DNA of 64,000 nt from Dryas octopetala (taxonomy: Eukaryota > Streptophyta > Magnoliopsida > Rosales > Rosaceae): NCBI GenBank assembly GCA_963921425.1, contig OY992835.1, forward strand, positions 23,746,001 to 23,810,000, in the 5' to 3' direction. Positions within the stretch are counted from its first letter, which is position 1; each line of letters opens with the position of its first letter. Made by a program: the position numbers and the translations under genes. Positions 11,198 through 26,350 of this stretch are shown here, one piece after another. The notes beneath the pieces are model-generated. The model saw only the letters and a list, made by a program, of their open reading frames with translations, was not told the DNA's origin and made no database searches.

Positions 11198-12851
11198 TGC
11201 TTCAAATGCTTATGTTCGGAACAGCACTCGGGAGCTTCTGTTTGTGTTTAATCATAATCATATTTCATATGCATAATTGTTTTTGATATATAAAGAAATC
11301 CAAAAGGGATGAGGAGGAGGACTTTGGAATATTTGGGAACAAGTGGAAGGGTGTGCATTCTTGTTGGTATGGATTTGGCTCCTTCCTCTTTTCTTGATAA
11401 GGATGGTTTGGCAATTTTCTCCTATCATAAAGTTTGAGACATATAATACAGTATAAGATTTGGAATTATTTTCTTGATTTTTATGGTCGTTATGGACCTA
11501 TGGTCATTGGGTGTAAATATTCATGGACACTGATAATCCACCATCTAACTTTAATCTTCTTTATTGGTGTATATTTAATCAATACTTAGTTTTTGGTGAC
11601 ATATTTGGAAAATCCTATGTAAATTCGGATAATCAAGAATATGCGTACAACCTGCAAGGGAACAAGTGTCTGTATTCAATTGATAAATCCGTCAACATGA
11701 CAAGGAGTGAGGGTTCTGGAAGGACCGAAGGAATGAATGTCTACATCCTAGGAAAAATGCGTGTGAGATGCTTTGTAAAATATTTCGCGTTTTTAAGGCC
11801 AATCAGACAAACAAGCATGCTTGATTTCAAACAAAAAAAATTAGAACCCAAAGGCCCATAGCAAAAAAAATTACTAACAAAAAGTCCAAACAAATAGACT
11901 CATGATCCAAGCAAAAGTCCTAATCCTAAGCTAAAAGGGTGGTTCAGAAAAACCACCCTTTAGTTCCAACAAAGAAACCACCGTGAGGTGAGGCCCCAAG
12001 ATCTCGTCAAATTGGCACCGACCATAAACCACCTCCACCAAAGGAGTTAGAGAGGCACCAAAAGGCAAAGAGAAGCCAAAGAAGATAGAGGTGCAAACAC
12101 CCGTGCCGAAGCACACATCGTCCAATGATATAGCGACTGATTTGCTTTTGCGACAATCACCATCCAACCATCATCACCAAAGATCAAAGAATAGTCTCAA
12201 ATCTGACGAAGATGGCGGGCTAGGAAGCGGAGATTAGAAGTAATAACCACCCAATGCTTGGCGGCGAAAACCCGAGAAAGAGAAAAAAAATGGAAGAGAC
12301 CTCCAAATGGACCAAATCTGAGCATATAGCTCAAGCAAATTCACCACAAGAGGGTGAAGAAATCACCACAAGGGGGTGAAGCAAACTCCCAAAAAGAGCA
12401 AACTGAGAACCAGGGAGAGATGGGAGGGAGAAAAGGGTGGGGGCGGGTGAGAGATAGGCGAGAAGGCGGGAAGGTGGGGGGGGATTGGGAGGATGAGCGA
12501 TTGACTCTCAAAACGGCAGAAGAGTCTATTTTGTGAACGAGATAATTGATGATCAGCCAAGATTCACAGTCATTGCAAAACGTTTGTCATTCTACTAAAT
12601 TCTCATTCAGCTTAAATCATTCTAACACTGAAAAATCATAAACAGAATTGTCATTGGAATGATTAGGAATTGAAAGGAGCAGAGGTTGGAAAAGATAATT
12701 AGACAAAGTTGGAGTACTCATGGAATTGATAAGGATCCATCAACTAGACTGGAACAAAGCATTTGGTGATCAAAAATCAATTGAAGCACCAAAATAACAA
12801 TTGAGCAAAAAGAAACTAAACAGAAAACCGCATGTAGGTGGCTTGCTTGCT
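11198..12851. other. Intergenic with retroposon-like block
   Basis: The SPX4-like promoter occupies the left end. From about 11830 to 12560 the sequence changes to a more GC-rich, low-complexity character, unlike the flanks. It includes a short tandem duplication of TCACCACAAG-GGGTGAAG at about 12340-12385. Read on the minus strand it resembles a non-LTR retroposon, but I see no coding domain or target duplication. Confidence 0.3.
11286..11295 (-). promoter_or_regulatory. TATA box of the SPX4-like gene
   Basis: CTTTATATAT on the minus strand, about 90-100 bases before the start codon. Confidence 0.45.
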
Positions 12852-16874
<4,023 letters not shown>

Positions 16875-19052
16875 GGATGATAGATCCGGTCGCTTTGGCT
16901 TGCGCTGTCTCAAACGTTTGTTTTTCCAATTCCAATTCTCTTTCCGTTGCTTTGCGTGGTAGGGAGAGATGAACGATTGACTGCTCTTTAATACGCGCCC
17001 TTTTTTCGTAATTTTATTTAGGATTCTTTTTTTTTCTATTTTTTAACTTAAACCCGACCGGTCAACATCGTAATTTTCCTTTCTGGCAAGATATTTTCAT
17101 GATACTCTGCGGTGAGTGATGACTGTGATACAGTGGATCCTACTATATTATCGTCACAGATTTCTTTCTTAATAAGAAACTATATAAGTATATAGTAATA
17201 GCACCCAGAAGGAGATGGAAATAACATATATGTTATCAACAAGAAATAACAAAAAATTAAGAAAAAGTATTAGAGAGTACACATGTAAAGGTTAGATGAC
17301 TTCGATCTACCCACTCTCTTTGTCCTAAGCTATAGATGAAAAAACCTAACAATGAATTTTCAACTTTAGTTTTAAGCAAAATATAAACAAATTAGCATCC
17401 ATCATAATGTGGTATGAAACCACTGACTTAGCTACAACATATAATGCAAACAACGACACTTATTTGAGTTTATTTTTTATTTTTTGTAAGTATGTATTCC
17501 AATACATAACATTGACTATTTTGTTTTTATTGGAGGAAATCAAATCCTAAATCGATGATAATCTTAATTTATTATTTTATCGACCCTCACTACTTGGGTT
17601 AGCTGGTTAACCCCACTTACTATTTTGATAAAGCATATATTGTTAGAGAATAACATTTTCTATGACAAAAAATGAAGCATGTAAATTACATTTGGGATTC
17701 GTTTTGTTCACAAAATTGATTTCTAATTCCTTTGCATTTTATAGGGGAAAGGAATGTAAAATTTTATTTTATGTGTTTGATAAGCTTGATAAAGTAAACT
17801 AAGAATTGGAAGTAATAAATATTGTATTTGGTCAATTTTTTAATTATACCCTAATTTATTATTTATTTTGAAATAATAGCATAGTTAGTTTTGTTAAAAA
17901 AAAAAAAAAAAAAAAACAATAAATGAGAATGACAAGGACAATGGAAATGAGAATGTAAATAGAATCAAATAAGGAATGAAATTCATTTCATTATATGTTT
18001 GCAAATTGTAATCAAGTTTGGAATCAAATTTTAGAGTAAGATTTTAGTTTTGAATACAAGGGTTTAGTATGAACTGAAAATTTGTTCTAATATTAAAAAA
18101 AATATATTATTAAATTAATAACTAGTTAGTAGAATAACTCAAATTAAAGATATAAGGTTTCGAGTTTAAAGTTACTATATGATTAAGTGGATTATGGAAA
18201 TAGATTGAGCAATTGTTTTCGAAAGTGAGAGAGCTCATTCCCATTATGTGTGACCCAAACAATGAAATGGACTTTTCATAGGAATGATTTTATTCAATTG
18301 AATTCCACCTGCCAAACACGACCTTTATAAAACATATTTTTGCAACTTGAGTCCACTCGAGTCATAGGTGGACAATGGAATCTTATCTCGTAGTAACCAA
18401 CACTGATTGGTCGGTTTGTCGCTTCTAGACCACAGCATATTTTTGACTGTAAAGTGTCTTATAGACCATAGCTTATATAAGCAACAAAATTAATTAAATG
18501 AAAAAACTATAGAGAATAAGACAGAGATAAAACAGAGAGTGAGAAGCAGCATAAGCTGCATAATGATTGTTGTTTCAGTATCAATAAAAAGTTGTATATA
18601 TAATATGTGTGCGTGCTGCATTATGGTATACATGCGATCGTTTCCTTTTTGAATCTAGCTAAGTCTTGAATTATACATATTATAATGGTGCACTACATAA
18701 AAATTAAATATGATAATGATGAATGAAACCACCACGATGGGAACGATCCAGGAAAAGAAAGTCACTCAAAAAAGGGGCTTTAAACTTAACAACTTTTTAA
18801 TTTTTTTAATATGGAACAACACTTTTTATTATCACAATATAAAGACTACAATTTACTCTATGATCTCAAATTTCGAATGCGTGATGAATAAGGCCATTAA
18901 AGTTGTACACTGCATCACCATGTTGGCCATTATTATGTCCAAGGGGATTATGAGTCACCTTTTGGTCTATTAGCAATCAAATTTGTGTTTTTTTTTTCTA
19001 GCTAGCATGGAACATATATGTATATACATATATGTGACAATTATTGATACGG
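16875..19052. other. Intergenic, CGS upstream side
   Basis: AT-rich, with no gene seen. A poly(A) run is at about 17896-17917. The stretch from about 17695 to 18325 has ends that look like a degenerate MITE, without clear target duplications. Confidence 0.4.
16986..16993 (-). promoter_or_regulatory. TATA-like element of CGS
   Basis: TATTAAAG on the minus strand, 112-119 bases before the CGS start codon. Confidence 0.35.
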
Positions 19053-19715
19053 TTAGGCCCCGTTTGGGATTGCAGTGGAGGACCCAAAAGTTGTTGTGGA
19101 TGACAATTCGCAATCACCTACAGCAGTTTTAGTGTTTGACAAAAAAATAAAAAACTGTTTTCCCCCACAATTCTCAACTTCCTACGGTAAAAACAGAAAG
19201 CAGGTTTCTAGGTGCTTTTGAAAAATGGAGTGAATCACAACAACAATAAATATTTTATTTTACCCATATTACCATTATTGATTTCTATAATTTTTTTTAT
19301 TTTTTTTAAATTAAAAAATATGTCTATTGTTAGTTATATTTTATATTGTGATAATTAATTATGATATTTTATTTGTACGATTAAAATTATAATATACTTA
19401 AAAAAATAATAGGAATACTTATTTAATAATGTTGTTCTTAAAAAAATTAATGTTAATAAAAATTTGTAGCCACAAATTTAAAAAATAAGTAAAAAAAACA
19501 TTTTAGTTTTACCAAACAAATAAGTGAAAGACATTTTCAGCATCATGTCCATTTTAGTAATTATACACAGTCACAACACTTTTACATTAACATTTACCAA
19601 ACACTTTAATACTGTTTTTTGCACTCACAACACTTTTGAAAACATAGTTTACCAAACACTCAACTGCTTTACTTTACAGCTGTTTTTTCTCACAGCAATA
19701 CCAAACTAGCCCTAA
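19053..19715 (+). mobile_element. MITE copy A
   Basis: Begins TTAGGCCCCGTTTGGGATTGC and ends GCAATACCAAACTAGCCC-TAA, terminal inverted repeats of the GGCC-type seen in PIF/Harbinger-like MITEs, with TTA/TAA at the borders. About 660 bp, no transposase. It is an inverted relative of copy C: both encode, in opposite directions, a chance peptide starting MKDIFSIMSILVIIHSH. Confidence 0.75.
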
Positions 19716-19717
19716 GA

Positions 19718-20125
19718 CTTAGTTTGGGATTGCTGTGAAGTAAAGTAGCTGTGAAGTAAAGTCAGATGTGAAAAAAAAACAGTTGAGTGTTTGGTAAACT
19801 ATATTTTCAAAAGTGTTGTGAGTACAAAAAGCAATATGAAGGTGTTTGGTAAATTGTAATGTAAAACTGCTGTGGCTATTTATAATTACTAAAATAAGGG
19901 TATTATGGGTAAAATAAAATTTTCATTGTTGATGTGATTCACTGCAGCTTTCAAAAGCACCTACAAACTTGCTTTCTATTTTTGCTGTGGGGAGTTGAGA
20001 ATTGTGGGGCAAAACACTTTTTTATTTTTTTACCAAACACCAAAACTGTTGTGGATGATTGAGAATTGTCATCCACAACAGCTTTTGGTTTTGGATTCTT
20101 CACAACAATCCCAAACTGGGCCTAA
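19718..20125. mobile_element. MITE copy B, internally deleted
   Basis: Starts TTAGTTTGGGATTGCTGTGA and ends ACAATCCCAAACTGGGCC-TAA. Its interior matches the same family but lacks the central AT-rich part, so it is only about 400 bp. It abuts copies A and C. Confidence 0.72.
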
Positions 20126-20800
20126 GGGCTAGTTTGATATTGCTGTGTGAAAAAACAGCTGTGAGATAAAACAGCTGTGAAGTAAAGTCAGCTGTAAAGT
20201 AAAGCAGCTGAGTGTTTGGTAAAATATGTTTTCAAAAGTGCTTTGAGTGCAAAAAACAGTATCAAAGTGTTTGGTAAATATTAATGTAAAAGTGCTGTGA
20301 CTGTGTATAATTACTAAAATAGACATGATGCTAAAAATGTCTTTCACTTATTTGTTTGGTAAAAATAAAATGTGTTTTACTTGTTTTTTAAATTTTTTGC
20401 TACAAATTTTTATTAGCATTAATTTTTCTAAGACAACATTATTAAATAACTGTCTATTATTTTTTTAGGTATATTATAATTTTAATCGTGCAAATAAAAT
20501 ATTATAATTAATTATCACAATATAAAATATAACTAACAATGAACATATTTTTTAATATAAAATATAAAAATCAATGAGGATATTATGGGTAAAATAAAAT
20601 CTTCATTGTTGTTGTGATTCATTGCAGCTTTCAAAAAGCACCTAGAAACCTGCTTTCTGTTTTTGTTGTATGGAGTTGAGAATTGTGGGAAAAAGCAGTT
20701 TTTAATTTTTTTACCAAACACCAAAACTGTTGTAGGTGATTGAGAATTGTCATCTATAGCAACTTTTAGGTCTTCCACCGCAATCCCAAACGGGGCCTAA
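20123..20800 (-). mobile_element. MITE copy C
   Basis: Starts TAAGGGCTAGTTTGATATTG and ends GCAATCCCAAACGGGGCC-TAA. It is the reverse complement relative of copy A over nearly its full 670 bp. Its right terminus pairs with the left terminus of copy A better than with its own left end. Confidence 0.75.
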
Positions 20801-21081
20801 GTCTATTACAAATTTACAAGAAAGCTTGTCGTACTTCTTTGATTTTGCTTGCATGAATATGCTTCTTTTTTTTTGTCAAATTTTATTTACAAAAATATTA
20901 ATAATTGAAAATCGCTCGTATGCATGTGAAGGACTATCCTTAGCAATTAGCATACAACAAAGTTTAGGTGCATCATGGTAATGAGTTCATTGAGTAATTG
21001 TGGGCTTACCATGAATGGGATTAAAACTCTAAAAGCAAGATAATTACTTTCAAAATGGGCTACATTCCATTCAAATTGAAG
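20801..21081. other. Intergenic
   Basis: No gene or repeat recognised. Confidence 0.4.
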
Positions 21082-21362
21082 AGCCCACTACTATGAGTTA
21101 CACACATGCCCAAAGGCCCAAACCTGGACAAGCAGGCCAGTCCAGAAACACAGACGAGCCCACCTCTCGCTGTTGGCCCGTGATATTCGCCTATTTACGT
21201 AAGACCAATAATAACCATCGATTACGCTGCTTATCTCGTTGACCGTTGGATTGAACCATCCAGTGAATCAATGCCCTAATTTCGGAAACCTGTATATATA
21301 AGCTCAACGCCCAACGGCTTTCTCAACCCCTTCCTCGGTTAGCCGCTAAAAGTTTAGGGTTG
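21082..21362 (+). promoter_or_regulatory. Promoter-like region with site II, TATA and telo-box motifs
   Basis: Three TGGGCY (site II) cores occur in reverse orientation at 21082-21087, 21115-21120 and 21157-21162. A TATA box (TATATATA, 21293-21300) follows and then a telo-box-type TTTAGGGTT at 21353-21361. In plants this combination marks promoters of translation and snoRNA genes. No conserved protein follows; the tandem RNA-like repeat does. Confidence 0.55.
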
Positions 21363-21829
21363 TGAACTACTTCAAAATACAAACTGCAAAGCTGTTGCTA
21401 AAGGTATTGTATTAGCATGCTATTACCATTACAATCTCTGTTGAATTTGCAAAATAATTGTTTTCTTTTGGACTGTTTGTGCCAAAATTTTCATTGAAAT
21501 TAAAATTCTTATGGTGGGGTTTGAGGCATCATGTCATTGGGATTTGGAGGAATTCAGATGGTGTTGCATTTCTAGCCTATTCATTTACTTGTTTCAATGT
21601 TATTGAAATGAATAATTATCTAGATTTAGAGAAGAGTATTCAATATACAGATTGGTGTATTCTTTGTTATTAGAATGAAACCTGTGTTTCTGATTGTATT
21701 GTATGGAGACCCATTTCAGTTTTGTTAGGATAAAGAGGCCCAATTCCAAAGGGATAGCTAAATGTAGTTGATACCTCCAATCTAACTCACAAACGCAGTA
21801 GTTAGTAGTAGTTGCCCACTTCTGTGAAC

Positions 21830-21980
21830 TAATTAGGTTTGATTATTGCACGATTACCCAGGCTCCATGACCTTGGAATTATTGGTTGCCTTAATATCAA
21901 TGTGCAGAAATAGATGTTGGGAGCCGCTTTGCAGCTTAAAGTTTCTGGTGTTTCTGCTGCCAGTAAATCCCCTCACATGG
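21830..21980 (+). ncRNA. Candidate H/ACA-type snoRNA, copy 1
   Basis: A 5' hairpin region (AGGC...GCCT, ACC...GGT) ends in AATGTGC and is followed by an adenine-rich hinge (AGAAATAGA). A 3' hairpin has the stem GCAGC/GCTGC, and ACA lies exactly 3 bases from the assigned end (ACATGG). The 5' hairpin is poorer in this copy than in the other two. The class is inferred from fold and promoter, and the hinge does not match the strict ANANNA box. Confidence 0.33.
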
Positions 21981-22151
21981 TTCAATAGTTCTTATTATAT
22001 GAAATCCATTCATTTTACTAGAACAGAAAAATGACCCACTTGAGTTTTCTCAATATACAGAAGCCCAATTTGAAAGTAATGGCCTAGTTGTTGTTGCCAC
22101 TAGCAATCTAACTAAGTAGTTAGTAGTATAGTTCCTCGATTTTGTGAACTA

Positions 22152-22298
22152 GCATTAGGTTTGATATTGCCCTAGTGCGAAGGCTCCAAGAACATCGAAT
22201 GATTGGATGCCGAGTCTCAATGTGCATAAATAGATGTTGGGATCCACTTTGCAGCTTAAACCTGAAATGTATCTGCTGCCATAAATCTCCACACATGA
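22152..22298 (+). ncRNA. Candidate H/ACA-type snoRNA, copy 2
   Basis: 147 nt. The 5' hairpin base GCATT pairs with AATG(T)GC, with an inner stem CATC/GATG. The hinge is ATAAATAGA. The 3' hairpin has GCAGC/GCTGC above an internal loop, and a lower stem TGT(T)GG/CCACA. It ends ACATGA. The inner stem differs in sequence from copy 3 (ACCA/TGGT) but keeps pairing. Confidence 0.38.
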
Positions 22299-22465
22299 TT
22301 TAGTACTTATTATTCATGAAATCTGCTAATCTCACTAGAACAGAAAAATGACCCACTTGAGTTTTTCAACATAAAGAGGCCCAATTCCAAGGGGATAGGC
22401 TAGTTCTAGCTGCCACTTGCAATCTAACCCAGTAGTTAGTAGTAAGTCCTCAATCCTGCCAACTA

Positions 22466-22613
22466 GCATTAGGTTCGGCTATTGCTCTATTACCTAGGCT
22501 CCATGACCACCAAATTATTGGTTGCCTAATCTTAATGAGCAAAAATAGATGCTGGGATCCGCTTTGCAGCTTAAACTGATAATGTTTCTGTTGCCAGTAA
22601 TCTCCACACATGT
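22466..22613 (+). ncRNA. Candidate H/ACA-type snoRNA, copy 3
   Basis: 148 nt. The inner 5' stem is ACCAA/TTGGT with a 4-base loop. The hinge AAAAATAGA contains a valid ANANNA. The 3' stem is GCAGC/GTTGC with one G-U pair, and the end is ACATGT. Of the three copies this fits the H/ACA rules best. No rRNA or snRNA target was assigned. Confidence 0.38.
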
Positions 22614-22640
22614 TTCAGCAATTTTGTGTTTAGTTAGCGT

Positions 22641-24074
22641 TTGCTCACATTTTTCTTATCATTCTTTCAAACTCAAGAAGAGTTTGAAATGAAGCCATAT
22701 AGAAAATCATGGTCTCATCTATGATTTCTTTGCTTTTTAAATGTGAAACTTGTATATGGGAATGAAAAAAATGATGAATTTCCAACAAAGTAATATAAGT
22801 TATCAACCAAACTGGCTTTTGGAAAGTTATAAGATAACTTCTGTCATTCCAAGAAACATTGATTACTAGCAATTGTTGATGATGAAGAGATCATGCAAGT
22901 CTAGGAAGTTTTCATTTCTAAGTTATGAAGGTTCTGCAGTGCATGCATCTGAACTTGGTCTTTTGATGCAGGTTTCTTACGAAGACACAGGAGCTATTGC
23001 CCTCAGCATCAGATTTCTTTCCAAATCGTATATAATTTATTTTTTGATATGGTTAAGTGAGATGTAGATATATGCACTGTCAATTACTAAGTTCTGAGCC
23101 TATGTAAATAGAATTAAGCCTTCGTCAGATGCGTTGTTTAACTTGTATTCTGTTAAAGTGGTGGATAAGAAATGGAGCTGTTTTATTTTAAACTTGGTTA
23201 ATATCTTCTTCTTCCCCTTTCTCCTTTTTTCTTGATGTTAGCAGTTTGAACAGGTAGATTTAGTTGATTGCTAGTTAAAGTACTATTGTGCCGACTTCAC
23301 CTTTGTTTTTTTCCTTTTTCTTTTGGTCTTTCCTGTTATGCACCAGTAGTTCTGCAAGTTGGACAAGTATTTTTTAAAATTGGGCTTTCCGACAACCCTT
23401 TGGACTAGTATTCGGTATTATGCATTGTTTCATCACCCTTTGGACTAGTCTTGTAACCTTCCCCTCCTATCTTACCTTTGAAAAAACAACGGTATTTTGA
23501 ACTATGATAATAATTAGTTGGTTGAACAAGTCTTCGAACATTTAAATAAGTCTTCGAACATTTGTCAGAATGCAGTTGCGGCCTGCTTGATAGGGGCCTG
23601 TTTAAGAGTGTGAGGTCATTGCTGGACGCCTGGACCCATTATCATTTATTAACCTTCAAACTGAAATTTGATGACCAGAGTGAAGTTTGACATTTCCTTC
23701 AGAGACACCATAAATAAGCTTGAGCTCATTGTAGAGATGCTTTCAAGTAATGAGGATGAGCTCAATGCTTTCATAGGAGTAGACTGATTAGTGGTTTCAC
23801 GCTATTCAAATGTTGCTACAAGTGAGGTTTCTGTACCTTATACTGTGGACCCATTATCATTTATCAAAGTTCAAACTGAAATTAAATAGCCTTAATCCTT
23901 ACACATTTACAAAACGTATATGCTTGAGAAAATTCAAAACTGTAAGATACATTTTAGTGTAAAGATGAGTTTCAAGGATGTTGGTGTTGGTGTGAAAATT
24001 ATTACTTGATTTGAATTAATTTTGAGAAGGCATTTATGAAATGTTCATTTATTACACTGTTATAAAGTTTGAAA

Positions 24075-24113
<39 letters not shown>

Positions 24114-25880
24114 AGCAGTACAAAGTAAAGTGATGGAGTTACAGTGAAGTTGTATAATTGTATGAGCTGAGCTCTTTCAGTTTACAGTTGATGCAAACCA
24201 CATGCTCAAAATGCGACCGCTGCTCATTTAATATGCATGGTTGGTTGCAGTCGAGGTGATTAAAGACCCATGTGAAGAGCCATTATACACTGAAATAAAT
24301 GTTCATGTGCAATTTTCTGAAGAAAAAAAGAAAAAAGAAACACTGAAATAGAATGAAGGACATGCCTCTGACACCAAAATTGTGGCCGAAATTCACCATT
24401 GCTCCACACTCCCACCACAGCTTTCAAGTTTCAACACAGCCTGGCTTCATCCTTTCAATTAATTATGGGAAAGTAACAGTTATTTCCCATTTTCTTCGTG
24501 TACACTATCTTTAAAACGACATAGCTTCGCGTGTTACATGTCCATTTTTTTAGACCATATATAGACATATAGTGCTCTACTTCATTTACTATTTACCATC
24601 ACATTTCTCGTCTCACAATTTCTATAGGAATGTGGTGGGTGGTGCCAATGGGTCTTTTTAATTGCATATGTGAAAATCCACCGACAATGAAGTCCAAGAG
24701 AGAAGACCAAGAGAAAACACTTTTCTTTTTCATTTTTTTTTTCATTTTTGTGGGTTTGTAAAGGAAAAGGCCGGATTGTATTTGTCGATGTTAAATGCAT
24801 GGTTTCGGGTGTCCTAGTCCTATGTTGGTGAAACTGACTTGAAAGTTAAAATTGTGGCATTTAAAGATTGGGACGCTATAATTTCTCCATATTCTGTGTG
24901 GTCTTTACTAGTTTACTCACCTCTGTGCAGGGTCACTCTGAACAAATTTAGCAATGTAAATTGGTTATAATTGAGGTTTCACTTTTAGTATATTCATCCA
25001 GTAAAGAGATGCATCTTCTTTTAATTGAAACCTAACTTACAGTACATAGTAGAGGGTATGTTTTCATCTCAAGTAATATTTTTAAAAATATATATATATA
25101 TTTGACATAACAATGTTATGTTATTAGACTATAAATCTACTTAATTAATAATTTAAATTAATAACCTAATAACATATATAACATATAACCCTCTATGTAT
25201 GAATATGATTGTTTTTTATATATGCCAAGCTTATATATAAATATTGATTTCACAGATCGAAGAGTTACAAGTTGTAATTGACACAATGATCTTGTTCGAT
25301 ATTCTATAATAACATGCATACTGTATATACACGTACCAAAAGATATGATATCTTGATAAAATAAAGAAGTATGAATTCCATCTAATTAGTATGGTCTTCT
25401 TCATGATTTGTCTCACTATGAAATTTGTGCTTTCAATACTAGACACGTTGAAGATTATATAATCATCCAAATGGGGACCATATTTGCGATGTGTCTGTTA
25501 CACAAACTATATATTAAGATATAAGGACCATTTGTTTGTTGAACTAAGTGTATACTGACTACTGAGTGTCTGTCACATTCGTGCCTTTATGATTTTATTT
25601 TCTGTGGTCATATTTTTTTTTTTTTTGATGGACCAATCGTCATCAGTCTACGTTGAGTTGATCAAGCTCCAAGTTTATAATGATTTGGCTAAGTCCGTAG
25701 TACGTATAGTTATAATACGAAATTATAGTACTGTCGAACTGTAAGTAAGAATTTCATCTTTAAATAAATCATAATATAAAAACTTTCTCATATTTATTCA
25801 GATGTTAGTATATTACATACGATTATTTAACAATTGAGTTTTATGAACGTGAGAGGTAATATATATATAGGTCCATTGAC
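22641..25880. other. Intergenic
   Basis: No convincing gene. It contains one GA microsatellite, listed separately, and AT-rich sequence. Confidence 0.5.
24077..24112. repeat. (AG)18 microsatellite
   Basis: Uninterrupted AG repeat. Confidence 0.95.
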
Positions 25881-26350
25881 TTTAAGTATCAAATTATAAT
25901 ATTTTTTCATTTCAACTACTAAAACATTTATGTCATTTCACTTTAGGTACTAAATTTTAGTTTAGGTATCAACTTTAAAAAACATGGTTATATCAAACTG
26001 TGACTGTCTAACAATCATAACTTTTTTATTGATTTGTTGTTTTTTCAATATTTGCAAGGTTTAAATTTTAATGTTTAGTCTTTGGGTTATAGGACTTCAT
26101 CCCCCAAACCTAAATCAAAATTATGAAACCCTTAAAAATTTTGATTTTTTATAAATTTTAAATAGTCACAACTGTGACTGTTCGATAATTACAACTGTAA
26201 CTGTTCGACAGTCACAACTGTATAACAAACTGATTTGTGACCTAATCCAAAATGTTTTACTCTAGGTTAGTACCTAAACTAAAAAAAACTAGTGTCTTGC
26301 TGCTTAATTTACTAAAAAATTATTGATATTTGGTATTTAATTCTAATTTT
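25881..26350. mobile_element. MITE-like repeat, first copy
   Basis: Imperfect inverted ends of the type TATCAAAT...TTTTTT at left and AAAAAATTATTGATATTTGGTA at right, with an interior carrying repeated GTGACTGT/CAGTCACAACT words. A relative with the same interior words and the same right end lies at 58521-59274. Confidence 0.6.

Larger units (their letters stand above)
21731..22640 (+). repeat. Threefold tandem repeat, unit about 320 bp
   Basis: Units start at 21731, about 22058 and 22371, each opening with AGAGGCCCAATT or a variant. Copies 1 and 2 share the tail with AGAACAGAAAAATGACCCAC; copy 3 is cut short after its ACACATG. Conserved islands alternate with variable stretches. The region is not coding in any frame. 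Confidence 0.85.

Noticed and set aside
19524-20347. Two similar peptides beginning MKDIFSIMS on opposite strands
   Set aside because: They are translations of the inverted MITE copies, not genes, though they usefully prove the inversion.
22877-22952. TGATGA and CTGA about 75 nt apart, suggesting a C/D snoRNA
   Set aside because: No closing terminal stem next to the boxes and no clear C'/D' pair; the words are common.
22873-23067. 64-codon frame downstream of the tandem repeat
   Set aside because: Short, no homology recognised, no splice or promoter context.
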